Assembly: GCA_027082875.1 (NCBI GenBank)
Contig: JALWTK010000086.1
Coordinates: 1-64,000 of the forward strand
Source of the DNA: Sulfurimonas sp.
Lineage (GTDB): Bacteria > Campylobacterota > Campylobacteria > Campylobacterales > Sulfurimonadaceae
DNA: 64,000 nucleotides
Direction of reading: 5' to 3'
A program made the position numbers and the translations under genes. This document shows, piece after piece, positions 27,901 to 35,535 of the stretch. Each line of letters opens with the position of its first letter. Position 1 is the first letter of the stretch. Below the pieces are notes generated by a model. That model worked only from the letters and a program-made list of their open reading frames with translations, was not told the DNA's origin and did no database searches.

Positions 27901-28039
27901 TTTTATCTGCCGTGTTAAGCAGAGTAAAATTTTGGGATGCAAGTGGTGATCCATCTTTGAGAACAACTAAAGAGAGTCCCCCTAGTGATGATGCAAAGAT
28001 ATTTGTTAGTAGTATTAGTAAGATAGCTGCTATTCTCAT
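24986..28039 (-). CDS. TonB-dependent outer-membrane receptor
   Basis: The 1017-residue receptor has a signal peptide (1-16), two carboxypeptidase-regulatory-like beta-sandwich domains (about 19-95 and 130-208), a plug domain (about 225-345, with [29 protein letters not shown] and [12 protein letters not shown]) and a large barrel ending in an aromatic residue (LDINY). Its start overlaps the TPR gene (ATGA), so it ends a seven-gene operon that also encodes its energy system. No ligand can be read. Expression from a Pho-box promoter suggests a phosphorus-containing ligand, as inference. Confidence 0.9.
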   Translation of the reverse strand: [1017 protein letters not shown]

Positions 28040-29187
28040 AAGCTACACTCCCAGTAGTTAGATTGGCATTTCGCCATATTTTTTCGTAGTTCTATTGACT
28101 TTGTAAAGAGATCACTGCGAGTTATCTTTTTGAGATATTTCTCAGCACTTTTAAAATCACCTATTTTATAGTAAGAGTAGGCAAGAGCATAGAGTAGGTT
28201 CTGCTCTTTTAAGAGTCCATTTCTCTCTAAGGCACTCTGTGTTGCTACAAGTTTTTCATACTCCCCAAACTCTAAGTAAATTGCTACTTTTTGTTTGTAT
28301 TTCTCTTTTGTGTCTAAGAGTTGTGAGTTTTTATAGAGGGCTTGTGTGAAATCTTTGGCACGTCTAAACATTTCTGCTGCATCTTTTGTGTACTTGTAGT
28401 CTATATCTGATGCTTCATCAAACAAATCTGCTGCACTTTGAAGCATATCTTTATCTATGTAGAGATTTGCTAGGAGCAGTATAATCCTTGTGTTTTTTGG
28501 GTATCTCAGATGTGCAGCTTCCGCTAAAAGTGTTGCTTTTTTTATCTCTTTTGCTTCTCTGAGTGCATTGATAAAGGAGAGTGTAACCTGTTCATTTACC
28601 TTAGCATGTGCTAGATAAACTTTTGCATCACTCAAAGCACTCTGATAGAGTTTAAGAGAAACAAAGTAAGCGAATCTCTGTCTATATGCTTTATAGTAGT
28701 GAGGATGTAGCTCTAAGAGTTTATTTAAGACAAGTAAAGCCTTATTGTACTCTTTGAGTCTATAGTAAGACTCTGCTTTAAGTGCCATAAGATTTGCTTT
28801 ATCATGAAGAAGTTTAGGTGCATTGCCCAGTGCCTCTATAGTTTTTTTATACTCTTTGAGTTTGAAACTATTTTGTGCGATGTAGATGTAGAGACTCTTC
28901 TCTTTTTGTCCACTCTCGATAGCCTTATAAAAGTTGGTGTTTGACTCTTTATAGTTAGAGAGTTTAAGTTCTACTATACCCTTGAGTGTGTAGTAGTGCC
29001 CGAAGTCAAAATCTTTGGCTTTTGTATCGACATGAGTAAGTGCTTCATTTGCACGAGCATAGTGAGCATCTTTTATAAGCAGTGTTGCTAATGCGACATA
29101 GTCTATATCTTGCTCTTTTTTTGCATCAGCACCAAAGAGTGATGCTGTGAGGAGAAGAGTAAGAAGGAGTGTTATAATTTTTTTCAT
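28036..29187 (-). CDS. Periplasmic TPR protein of the TonB operon
   Basis: I place the start at the ATG at 29187, which gives a clean signal peptide (MKKIITLLLTLLLTASLFG). An upstream TTG at 29211 would overlap tonB. The 383-residue protein is nearly all tetratricopeptide repeats (for example HYYTLKGIVELKLSNYKESNTNFYKAI and ALAYSYYKIGDFKSAEKYLKKI). A TPR protein follows tonB in the Vibrio TonB2 cluster as well. It probably acts as a periplasmic scaffold for the energy-transducing complex. Confidence 0.85.
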   Translation of the reverse strand: MKKIITLLLTLLLTASLFGADAKKEQDIDYVALATLLIKDAHYARANEALTHVDTKAKDFDFGHYYTLKGIVELKLSNYKESNTNFYKAIESGQKEKSLYIYIAQNSFKLKEYKKTIEALGNAPKLLHDKANLMALKAESYYRLKEYNKALLVLNKLLELHPHYYKAYRQRFAYFVSLKLYQSALSDAKVYLAHAKVNEQVTLSFINALREAKEIKKATLLAEAAHLRYPKNTRIILLLANLYIDKDMLQSAADLFDEASDIDYKYTKDAAEMFRRAKDFTQALYKNSQLLDTKEKYKQKVAIYLEFGEYEKLVATQSALERNGLLKEQNLLYALAYSYYKIGDFKSAEKYLKKITRSDLFTKSIELRKNMAKCQSNYWECSL

Positions 29188-29197
29188 TTTTGCTCGC

Positions 29198-29836
29198 TTA
29201 TTGGAAATCAAATCGTATTTTTTGTTTTGCCCAGACTTTTACAGCCTTGCCTTTATACTGACCAGGGTTGAAGTGCCAAGCTTTTACACCCTCTATGGCA
29301 GCTGAGTCAAAGACTCTCTCAGGCACACTCTCTAGTACTCTAACCTTAGAAACATCTCCCTGTTTATCTATAAGAAGATTTAGAAGTACATACCCTTTTA
29401 TACCTTTTTTCTTAGCAGCTTTTGGGTACTCCATAGCACTTCTTTGTGTCGCTTTTGGAGCTTGATCTACACTCCCCTCACTCATGACTACATCTTTGTC
29501 TGCATCTCCTAGAAGTGAGTCATCCATTCCCATATCATCACTCATAAAAGAGTCAAGACCAGTGTCAAGACCACTTAATGCAGAGTTCATATTTGGTGTA
29601 GAGTTTGTTCTATGTGGCTTTGGCTTATGCTTTTTAGGTTTTGGTTTTGGCTTAGGTTTTGGTTTGTGTTTTACAACTTTTTGTACCTCAAAGCTAGCAG
29701 ATGTTATCTCTTTTTTCTGCTTTGGTAACATTCCATCCTCATTCATCTCTATCACAATGATAAAGACAAAGAAAAGCCCAAACAGAGACCATAAAAATGC
29801 CTTAAGATGAGTAAGTATATCTGGAGAGTTTTTCAC
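29198..29836 (-). CDS. tonB: TonB energy-transducing protein
   Basis: The 212-residue protein has one N-terminal membrane helix (about 13-29), a spacer rich in K-P pairs (VVKHKPKPKPKPKPKK, about 52-70) and a C-terminal TonB domain (about 130-212, with YPKAAKKKGIKGYVLLNLLIDKQGDVSKVRV and AAIEGVKAWHFNPG). It links the proton-motive force, through ExbB/ExbD, to outer-membrane receptors. It lies 2 bp after exbD. Confidence 0.93.
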   Translation of the reverse strand: MKNSPDILTHLKAFLWSLFGLFFVFIIVIEMNEDGMLPKQKKEITSASFEVQKVVKHKPKPKPKPKPKKHKPKPHRTNSTPNMNSALSGLDTGLDSFMSDDMGMDDSLLGDADKDVVMSEGSVDQAPKATQRSAMEYPKAAKKKGIKGYVLLNLLIDKQGDVSKVRVLESVPERVFDSAAIEGVKAWHFNPGQYKGKAVKVWAKQKIRFDFQ

Positions 29837-29838
29837 GA

Positions 29839-30243
29839 CTAACCTACCTCTTTCTTCGTAGCAACTGCAACATCTTTTGCACCTGAGAGTCTACACTGAT
29901 CGACTAATTCTATAAGCTTTTCAACAGCGATAGTGTCATCACTTATGACTAAGACTGACTTTTCAGTAGAAGCACGTAGAAGTTCTCTGAGTTTACTCTG
30001 TACTGCCCACATCTTTATAGGTTGGTTATCTACATAGACCTCAGACTGATTGTCAATGTAAACACGGATAACCTTACTTGATGACTTAGATGCTGAAGAG
30101 GCTCCGGGACGGTTTAAGTCAAGCTTCATATCTTTTGTAAATGTAGAACTCACCATAAAGAAGATAAGGAGTATAAAAACCATATCTATAAGTGGTGACA
30201 TATCTACATCGCTGATCTCATCTTTTTTTCTTCTAAATCTCAT
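29839..30243 (-). CDS. exbD: ExbD proton-channel subunit
   Basis: The 134-residue protein has a short cytoplasmic N-terminus, one membrane helix (about 17-35, MSPLIDMVFILLIFFMVSS) with the conserved proton-carrying aspartate (about residue 20), and a periplasmic domain ending in DVAVATKKEVG. Its start overlaps exbB by 11 bp. Confidence 0.94.
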   Translation of the reverse strand: MRFRRKKDEISDVDMSPLIDMVFILLIFFMVSSTFTKDMKLDLNRPGASSASKSSSKVIRVYIDNQSEVYVDNQPIKMWAVQSKLRELLRASTEKSVLVISDDTIAVEKLIELVDQCRLSGAKDVAVATKKEVG

Positions 30244-30853
30244 TTAAATTTCCTTCGCTACATAAAATATCTGTAATCTGTTCTAAATCAAGCTCCATAT
30301 TGGCAGCCTTTTTGTCTAATAGTCTTCCTATGACAAGTCCCGGTACTGCTACAACAAGTCCCAGTTGTGTCGTAAAAAGAGCCTGTGAAATACCACCAGC
30401 TATACCGCCGCTTTGAGAAAAAAGACTCATAGATGCTAGAGAGTCAAAAGTCTCTATCATCCCTATAACGGTTCCAAGTAGCCCTATAAGTGGAGCAACA
30501 ACTACTATAGTTTTTACAAGAGACTTATACTTTTGCAGTGCCTTTGAGTAAGAGTAAAAAGCATCATCAAGTAGTTTTCTTAACATCTTCGGTTCTCGGC
30601 ATTGTTCACGGATGCCTAAGCCTTCAACCACAGCACTATCTATAAAACCACGAGGCTCTTTTCTCTTGCCTGAGGCAAACTTTCGTATAAGTACACGGAT
30701 ACTTTTCTTGGTACCGCGTTTGAGTGTATGGTATCTAAACCCAAGCCCATACCAGAGTGCAAAAACAAGAATGAAGAGTGGGTACATTATGAGTGCACCA
30801 CCACTATTCATATAAACATTAAACTGTGCAAAGAGTGTTGTAATTGCTTCCAT
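30233..30853 (-). CDS. exbB: ExbB proton-channel subunit
   Basis: The 206-residue MotA/TolQ/ExbB-family protein has helices at about 17-37, 113-135 and 150-172, including VVVAPLIGLLGTVIGMIETFDSLA and GGISQALFTTQLGLVVAVPGLVIGRLL. It assembles with ExbD and TonB. The start overlaps the last base of the TtpC-like gene. This is the canonical-size ExbB. A second, larger relative is encoded upstream. Confidence 0.92.
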   Translation of the reverse strand: MEAITTLFAQFNVYMNSGGALIMYPLFILVFALWYGLGFRYHTLKRGTKKSIRVLIRKFASGKRKEPRGFIDSAVVEGLGIREQCREPKMLRKLLDDAFYSYSKALQKYKSLVKTIVVVAPLIGLLGTVIGMIETFDSLASMSLFSQSGGIAGGISQALFTTQLGLVVAVPGLVIGRLLDKKAANMELDLEQITDILCSEGNLNEI

Positions 30854-32157
30854 TAGTTTTGCTTGTTATACTCGTTTACTATATGAAGTGCCGTATGCTC
30901 CATACTATCTTTTATGCTCTCTGCCCAGCTATTAAGAAGGTTTCCAGCCAAAAGAAGGGGAATAGCGACAACAAGACCTAGCTCAGTTGTCACAAGAGCT
31001 ATGGAGATACCACCAGAGAGAAGTTTAGGATCCCCCGTACCAAATTCTGTGATGATGTCAAAGGTTGCTATCATACCTGTTACAGTTCCTAAAAGTCCAA
31101 GCAGAGGTGCTACTGCAGCAATGATAAGAATAGCGGAGCTTAACTTGTCTAAACGTGTACTCTCATGAATAATACTCTCAGCGATGATGTCTTCAATATG
31201 CTCTCTATCTCTATCGATGTTGCGAACAGTTGCTTTAAGCACTCTGGCGTTTGAACCTTTTTTTGGTTTTAAAAACTCTAAAGTCTTTGAAACACCATGC
31301 GTCAGGAGAGAGTCTAGTGTCTCTGTTGGCAACTTACTAGATCCTGTACTTGATTGCAAGAAAACAACTCTAAGGAGTAAGAAAACAAGACCAATAGCAC
31401 CAAGAACAACAATAACCCATCCAATAAGCCCAGCAGAGTTAATCACACTGAGTACTGTTTTTTCCTCTTTGTCCGAGACCTCTTTATTTGCATTTTCATA
31501 AATGAAGATGTTGAGACTATCGAGTTCTTTCCCTGATAGTAATGCTTTTGCAGTTGTTGCAGATAAAGCATCTCCCCAAATCTTAAATTTATTTGCTCCA
31601 GCAGGGACTAAAGCACCACTCACTTTTGGACTTACTCCAAAGGTAGCAATGTTTCCAACTTTGATGAGTTTTCCCTTTTGAGAAGAGCCATCTTTTAGGT
31701 AAAACTCACCCTCTTCCTCGCGAAGTGAAGAGAGTTTTTTTGTCACTGCAAGCGAGTTTGTAAAAATAGCCTTGAGTGTGTGTGGATAGTTATGCTTCTG
31801 AAGCTCTATCTCGATACCATAAGGCTTAAGAGAAGAGACACCTTGAGAGACGACCGACTCTATAAGAGAAGTGTCATCGTTGATACTCTCTAAATTTTGC
31901 TGTGCACTAAAGAGCTTATCACTCAGTGTTTTACTTTTGGATTCTTTTTGTAGTACCTTTGTTTGAAGAGTTTGAATCTCTCTTTTTGCATTAGCGACTT
32001 TTTGGATATCTTTTGAGTGAAGGTTTTGAACACGCTTATGTAACATCTCTTTTTGTGCTTTTAAAAATGCAAACTCTTTTGCATAAGCCTGTTCAATCTC
32101 TGTTGCTGCATAGAGAGAGAAAGAAGTTATAAGAAGTAGTAGGATAATTTTTTTCAT
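30853..32157 (-). CDS. TtpC-like large ExbB-family protein with periplasmic coiled coil
   Basis: The 434-residue protein has a signal peptide (1-17), a long coiled coil (about 20-110), a beta-rich periplasmic part, a membrane helix (about 246-268) and a C-terminal MotA/TolQ/ExbB domain (about 325-425, with IIAAVAPLLGLLGTVTGMIATFDIITEFG). This order matches TtpC of the Vibrio TonB2 system, which is required in addition to ExbB/ExbD/TonB. It overlaps the flanking genes by one base each. Confidence 0.88.
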   Translation of the reverse strand: MKKIILLLLITSFSLYAATEIEQAYAKEFAFLKAQKEMLHKRVQNLHSKDIQKVANAKREIQTLQTKVLQKESKSKTLSDKLFSAQQNLESINDDTSLIESVVSQGVSSLKPYGIEIELQKHNYPHTLKAIFTNSLAVTKKLSSLREEEGEFYLKDGSSQKGKLIKVGNIATFGVSPKVSGALVPAGANKFKIWGDALSATTAKALLSGKELDSLNIFIYENANKEVSDKEEKTVLSVINSAGLIGWVIVVLGAIGLVFLLLRVVFLQSSTGSSKLPTETLDSLLTHGVSKTLEFLKPKKGSNARVLKATVRNIDRDREHIEDIIAESIIHESTRLDKLSSAILIIAAVAPLLGLLGTVTGMIATFDIITEFGTGDPKLLSGGISIALVTTELGLVVAIPLLLAGNLLNSWAESIKDSMEHTALHIVNEYNKQN

Positions 32158-32921
32158 TAGTTTGCCTTGCTTAAGATAAGTGCATTAGGGAGGGTAAAGT
32201 ACCCAGAACGAATCTGCTTTTTAAATGCATCGAAGAGTGCGAGTATCTCTTTTTGTTTCTCACTGTTGAGCTCCTCTTGATAGTTCCAGCTGTCGCCATT
32301 TCTTACTACAAAACCAACTTTTTCATCTGGCGTTTTAAAAAACATCATAGCAGTTCCAACGCGAGCAACTTCGACAAGTTTATCTTCGCCACCAAGCTCT
32401 ATGCTCTGTTTGAAAATCGCATTCTCTTTTGTCATACGGATTTCATCACCATAAGCATTGTAAACAAAGGAGAGTGCTTTTTGTGGTGTGATAAGTGAAT
32501 TTTGGAGTTGCACTTTTATATGTGCAACTGAAGCCAAACGCTCCTGAGTTTTAAAAGGAATAGAGCCCTTTATCATCTCTTCTAAGTTTGTTATAGATTC
32601 AAGAACAAGTGGCGTGAGACCTGCTGAATTTTTTCCAGCTTGTGCTATCTTTGACTGTACTACTGCTAACTCTTTTGCTATTTGCTTAATCTTTAGCTCT
32701 TCACGAGAAATCATCCCCTGAAGTTCACTTCTTTGTTGTGTGAGTGACTTCATATCTGCCTTGTAAGCATCTTTTTCATCATTTATTTGTGAGCTGAGTG
32801 TTTGGACTTCACCACGGAGTTTCATTAAAGATTTTGCCATATTTTCATCTGATGAAGAGGCACTAAGAAGTGAGCCTGCAAGCAAGAGTGAAAGAGCAAA
32901 TGGAATAGTTTTGTGAGACAT
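32157..32921 (-). CDS. DUF3450 family periplasmic protein
   Basis: The 254-residue protein has a signal peptide (MSHKTIPFALSLLLAGSLLSASS), a coiled coil (about 25-95) and a DUF3450-like C-terminal part (IPFKTQERLASVAHIKVQLQNSLITPQKALSFVYNAYGDEIRMT, then VGTAMMFFKTPDEKVGFVVRNGDSWNY). It is the first gene of the seven-gene operon, behind a double Pho box. In the Vibrio TonB2 locus the same family sits next to ttpC. Its biochemical role is unknown. Confidence 0.87.
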   Translation of the reverse strand: MSHKTIPFALSLLLAGSLLSASSSDENMAKSLMKLRGEVQTLSSQINDEKDAYKADMKSLTQQRSELQGMISREELKIKQIAKELAVVQSKIAQAGKNSAGLTPLVLESITNLEEMIKGSIPFKTQERLASVAHIKVQLQNSLITPQKALSFVYNAYGDEIRMTKENAIFKQSIELGGEDKLVEVARVGTAMMFFKTPDEKVGFVVRNGDSWNYQEELNSEKQKEILALFDAFKKQIRSGYFTLPNALILSKAN

Positions 32922-32948
32922 AGTCTTCCCTAAAATTTAAGATAGGGA

Positions 32949-33003
32949 AGTTTATAACAGAGAGGTTACTTTTACATTACTGCTAAGTGACGCTTTGGTG
33001 ACA
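32949..33003 (-). promoter_or_regulatory. Double Pho-box promoter of the TonB operon
   Basis: Four half-sites repeat every 11 bp (minus strand, from distal): TGTCAC starting at 33003, then half-sites whose lower ends are 32986, 32975 and 32964. The distal pair reads TGTCACCAAAGCGTCACT, very close to the E. coli PhoB box. A weak -10 TAAACT (32954-32949) is 9 bp from the proximal half-site. TATAAA at 32956-32951 is an alternative. Confidence 0.75.
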
Positions 33004-33041
33004 GTGTAATTTTCTTTGTAATGTAAGTGTTATCTAAATGA

Positions 33042-33071
33042 GAAAAAGACTAAGGAGCAAATCCTTAGTCT
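33042..33071 (-). terminator. Terminator after the beta-helix lipoprotein gene
   Basis: A perfect 10-bp stem, AGACTAAGGA (33047-33056) with TCCTTAGTCT (33062-33071) and a 5-nt loop, followed on the minus strand by TTTTTCTC. It separates the lipoprotein transcript from the TonB operon. Confidence 0.85.
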
Positions 33072-33088
33072 AAGAGAGAAGAGCGAGA

Positions 33089-34375
33089 TTACTGCTCAAG
33101 TGGAGCATTTGTACCAGCTTTACCTTTCCATATACTTGCTTCATCTACACCACTACATGCTGTTGAATCAACATTGATTGAACCACTTGCACCCATCTGA
33201 ATACCTGGAGTAGTTACCCAATCAGTAAGTGCAGTTTTTGTTGTACTTGCATCTTTTGAGTTTGTAGCTGAATATGTTGTGCTATCATTTGCTAAGATTA
33301 CAGCAGTATCTTTAAAACAGAGTTCACCATCTACATGAACGGCATGTGTATCTACTACATCAGCACTACGATAAAATACTTCTTGTGTGTCCGTAGTTTT
33401 AGCACTAATAAATTTTACATTTGAGAGTCTCACACCAGCATCATCTTTAAGTGAGATTCCTCCACCTTTTATATAAGCAGTATAATTGATCATATTTGGT
33501 TGTGTAGCATTAGAATCATCTGTGACAATAGTATTATGATCATTACCAAACTCCATACCAGCTGAGTCATGATTATTTGTTTTGTCAACATTTACTTGAC
33601 GAACTAAAACATTTTGAATTGTTCCACGATAACCGAGGTCAGTATCTACTGAATCATCTTGTGCATTATAAACATACAGACCATCAATATTTACTCTACC
33701 ACCCCAAATTTCAACACCATCATCAAGTCCACCAATAATTGCGATATTTTTAAGTGTAGTTCCTGAACCAACACCTGCAAGTGAAAGACCATTTAACTCT
33801 TTATCTTTTTCTACTTCATATCCTGAGTGTTTAATAAGTACATACTCTAAGTCTCCAGAAGATTCACCATCATGCGTATGCCCTGTACTACCAAATAATA
33901 CACTCTCATCTGCTTCATACTTGTTGTTTGAGTAGTGAGTATATGCATTTCCAGCAAGAACAAGTCCACCCCACTCTCCAGCTCTATTTGGCGCAGACTG
34001 TCCAAGAACATCTTTTTGTGAAGTAAATACAATAGGCTTCGCTTGAGTACCAATAGCATTAATCTTAGCACCAGGTTCGACAACCATAAATGATGCAGGT
34101 GTACATCCAGCTATAGTTGTGCCAGCTGGAACAGTGAGTGTCACACCACTTTTTACATTTACCTTTCCTTCCATACCGTAAGTTTTACTTGCATCAAGAG
34201 TAAGGTCAGATGAGATAACTGCATCTAAAACTGTAAGAGTTGCATCACAAACTGAAGCTGCTGGTGCAGGAGTAGTAGCAGTTGTTGGTGTTGAAGAATT
34301 ACTGCCTCCACAACCAGTTAAAGTAAGTGCTGTAAGTGTAGCTAAACTAAGTGTTATTGTTTTGAAATTATTCAT
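33089..34375 (-). CDS. Beta-helix surface or periplasmic lipoprotein, Pho-controlled
   Basis: The 428-residue protein has a lipoprotein signal with lipobox LTGC (Cys about 22) and a T/A/P-rich linker. A beta-helix-like repeat region follows, with KINAIGTQAKPIVFTSQ, EWGGLVLAGNA, ELNGLSLAGVGSGTTLKNIAIIGGLDDGVEIWGGRVNIDGLYV and DDSVDTDLGYRGTIQNVLV. Similar proteins are known to me as uncharacterised lipoproteins common in Bacteroidota. Asp/Glu-rich turns suggest cation binding. It is a single-gene unit with its own Pho-box promoter and terminator, next to the TonB operon. A ligand-capture role for the receptor is inference. Confidence 0.85.
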   Translation of the reverse strand: MNNFKTITLSLATLTALTLTGCGGSNSSTPTTATTPAPAASVCDATLTVLDAVISSDLTLDASKTYGMEGKVNVKSGVTLTVPAGTTIAGCTPASFMVVEPGAKINAIGTQAKPIVFTSQKDVLGQSAPNRAGEWGGLVLAGNAYTHYSNNKYEADESVLFGSTGHTHDGESSGDLEYVLIKHSGYEVEKDKELNGLSLAGVGSGTTLKNIAIIGGLDDGVEIWGGRVNIDGLYVYNAQDDSVDTDLGYRGTIQNVLVRQVNVDKTNNHDSAGMEFGNDHNTIVTDDSNATQPNMINYTAYIKGGGISLKDDAGVRLSNVKFISAKTTDTQEVFYRSADVVDTHAVHVDGELCFKDTAVILANDSTTYSATNSKDASTTKTALTDWVTTPGIQMGASGSINVDSTACSGVDEASIWKGKAGTNAPLEQ

Positions 34376-34405
34376 TTTTGAATCCCTTGTGTTTTAATTT
34401 AGCGA

Positions 34406-34459
34406 AGTATAAACTCACTTGATTACCAAAGTGTTTCTGCTTGGTGACAAGATGGTGAC
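34406..34459 (-). promoter_or_regulatory. Pho-box promoter of the beta-helix lipoprotein gene
   Basis: Half-sites lie at 34454 and 34443 (minus strand AGTCACCATCTTGTCACC) and at 34421 (GATTAC on plus), with a degenerate one at 34432. All are in 11-bp register. A -10 TATACT (34411-34406) lies 9 bp from the proximal half-site, and the ATG is 31 bp further. Confidence 0.75.
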
Positions 34460-34509
34460 TTCCTCTTTTTAACTTGTCGCTAATCAATAAATATTTAGAA
34501 TAGTATGGA

Positions 34510-34515
34510 TATAAT
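34510..34515 (+). promoter_or_regulatory. -10 box for the first desaturase gene
   Basis: TATAAT in GGATATAATCGC, 31 bp before the ATG at 34546. It has no Pho repeat in the -35 position. Confidence 0.5.
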
Positions 34516-34545
34516 CGCTTATATATAACTCAAGAAGGTAGAAGT

Positions 34546-35535
34546 ATGCCAACAACACCGTACCCTGATAATTTTCGTGAACTCAAAGATGAAGTTCGAG
34601 CAGCTGGTCTTTTAAAGCGTGTTCCTATTCGTGGAACTATTGAGATGATAGCGATTATCCTCAGCATGGCTTTAGTCTTTGCTATCGCTATTAACTGGAA
34701 TGATTTACCTACTCACTCTCTTTGGGCTGCGGCTGGACTTGGTTTTTTTATGACTATTATCTTTACTCGTGCAGTATTTGTGTCTCATGATATTCTTCAC
34801 CTACAGTACTTTAAGAACAAGTCTCTCTCTTTTAAACTCTCGTATCCATTTTCTGCACTCATCATCTCAAATAGCTCTTCATGGTGGGATTTTAAACACA
34901 ATGTCAATCACCATACATGGTGTAATGTACCGCAAAAAGATGAGGATATCTTAGCGTTTGATGGTGCTTTTACAAACTTACAAAAGGGTGACAAGGGCTG
35001 GCTTAGAGATACTAAGTATCTAGTATTTTGGGGTGCGATGTTTTTTATGTATCCAGCATTTATAGTACAGTCGTATAATTTTGTCATCAAACGTAAGAAG
35101 TGGGGAGAGTTAGCACTTATGCTTTTACACTGGCCTCTAGTTTGGGGAACGATATTTTACTTTTTACCTCTTGATGCAGCACTTACTACCTTTGTAACTC
35201 TCAACATCACACTCTCTGCATGGCTTGCGTTTGGATTTATCACCAACCACTTAGGCTGTGAAGTCTTTGAAAAAGAGGTGGGAGAGAAACTCTCATGGAT
35301 GGAGCTACAGATGAGAACATCACGTTCACTTAAGGGTGGAGCCTTTGTTCACTGGTTTTATGGTGGGCTCAACACACAAGTAGAACATCACCTCTTTCCA
35401 AAAGCACCACGTTTTAACCTGCTCAAAGTTCAGGAAATGACTCGTGCATTTGCAAAAAAACATGGAATGAAGTACTTTGAGACTACTCCATATGAAGCTT
35501 ATGTGCAGATAAACGATGTGCTAAAAAAGTACTAA
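34546..35535 (+). CDS. Membrane fatty acid desaturase
   Basis: The 329-residue membrane protein carries the three histidine boxes of di-iron desaturases: HDILH (about residue 82), HNVNHH (about 120) and QVEHHLFP (about 285). At least four hydrophobic segments separate them. It probably introduces a double bond into membrane acyl chains. Regioselectivity is unknown. It converges on a second desaturase, and both stop codons lie in one hairpin. Confidence 0.88.
   Translation: MPTTPYPDNFRELKDEVRAAGLLKRVPIRGTIEMIAIILSMALVFAIAINWNDLPTHSLWAAAGLGFFMTIIFTRAVFVSHDILHLQYFKNKSLSFKLSYPFSALIISNSSSWWDFKHNVNHHTWCNVPQKDEDILAFDGAFTNLQKGDKGWLRDTKYLVFWGAMFFMYPAFIVQSYNFVIKRKKWGELALMLLHWPLVWGTIFYFLPLDAALTTFVTLNITLSAWLAFGFITNHLGCEVFEKEVGEKLSWMELQMRTSRSLKGGAFVHWFYGGLNTQVEHHLFPKAPRFNLLKVQEMTRAFAKKHGMKYFETTPYEAYVQINDVLKKY

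Noticed and set aside
29187-29211. TTG start of the TPR gene at 29211
   Set aside because: The ATG at 29187 gives a standard signal peptide, and the extra eight residues would precede it with charged residues and overlap tonB.
34546-34700. Pho control of the first desaturase
   Set aside because: Its -10 at 34510 has no 11-bp repeat at the right spacing. The nearby repeats point the other way, toward the lipoprotein.
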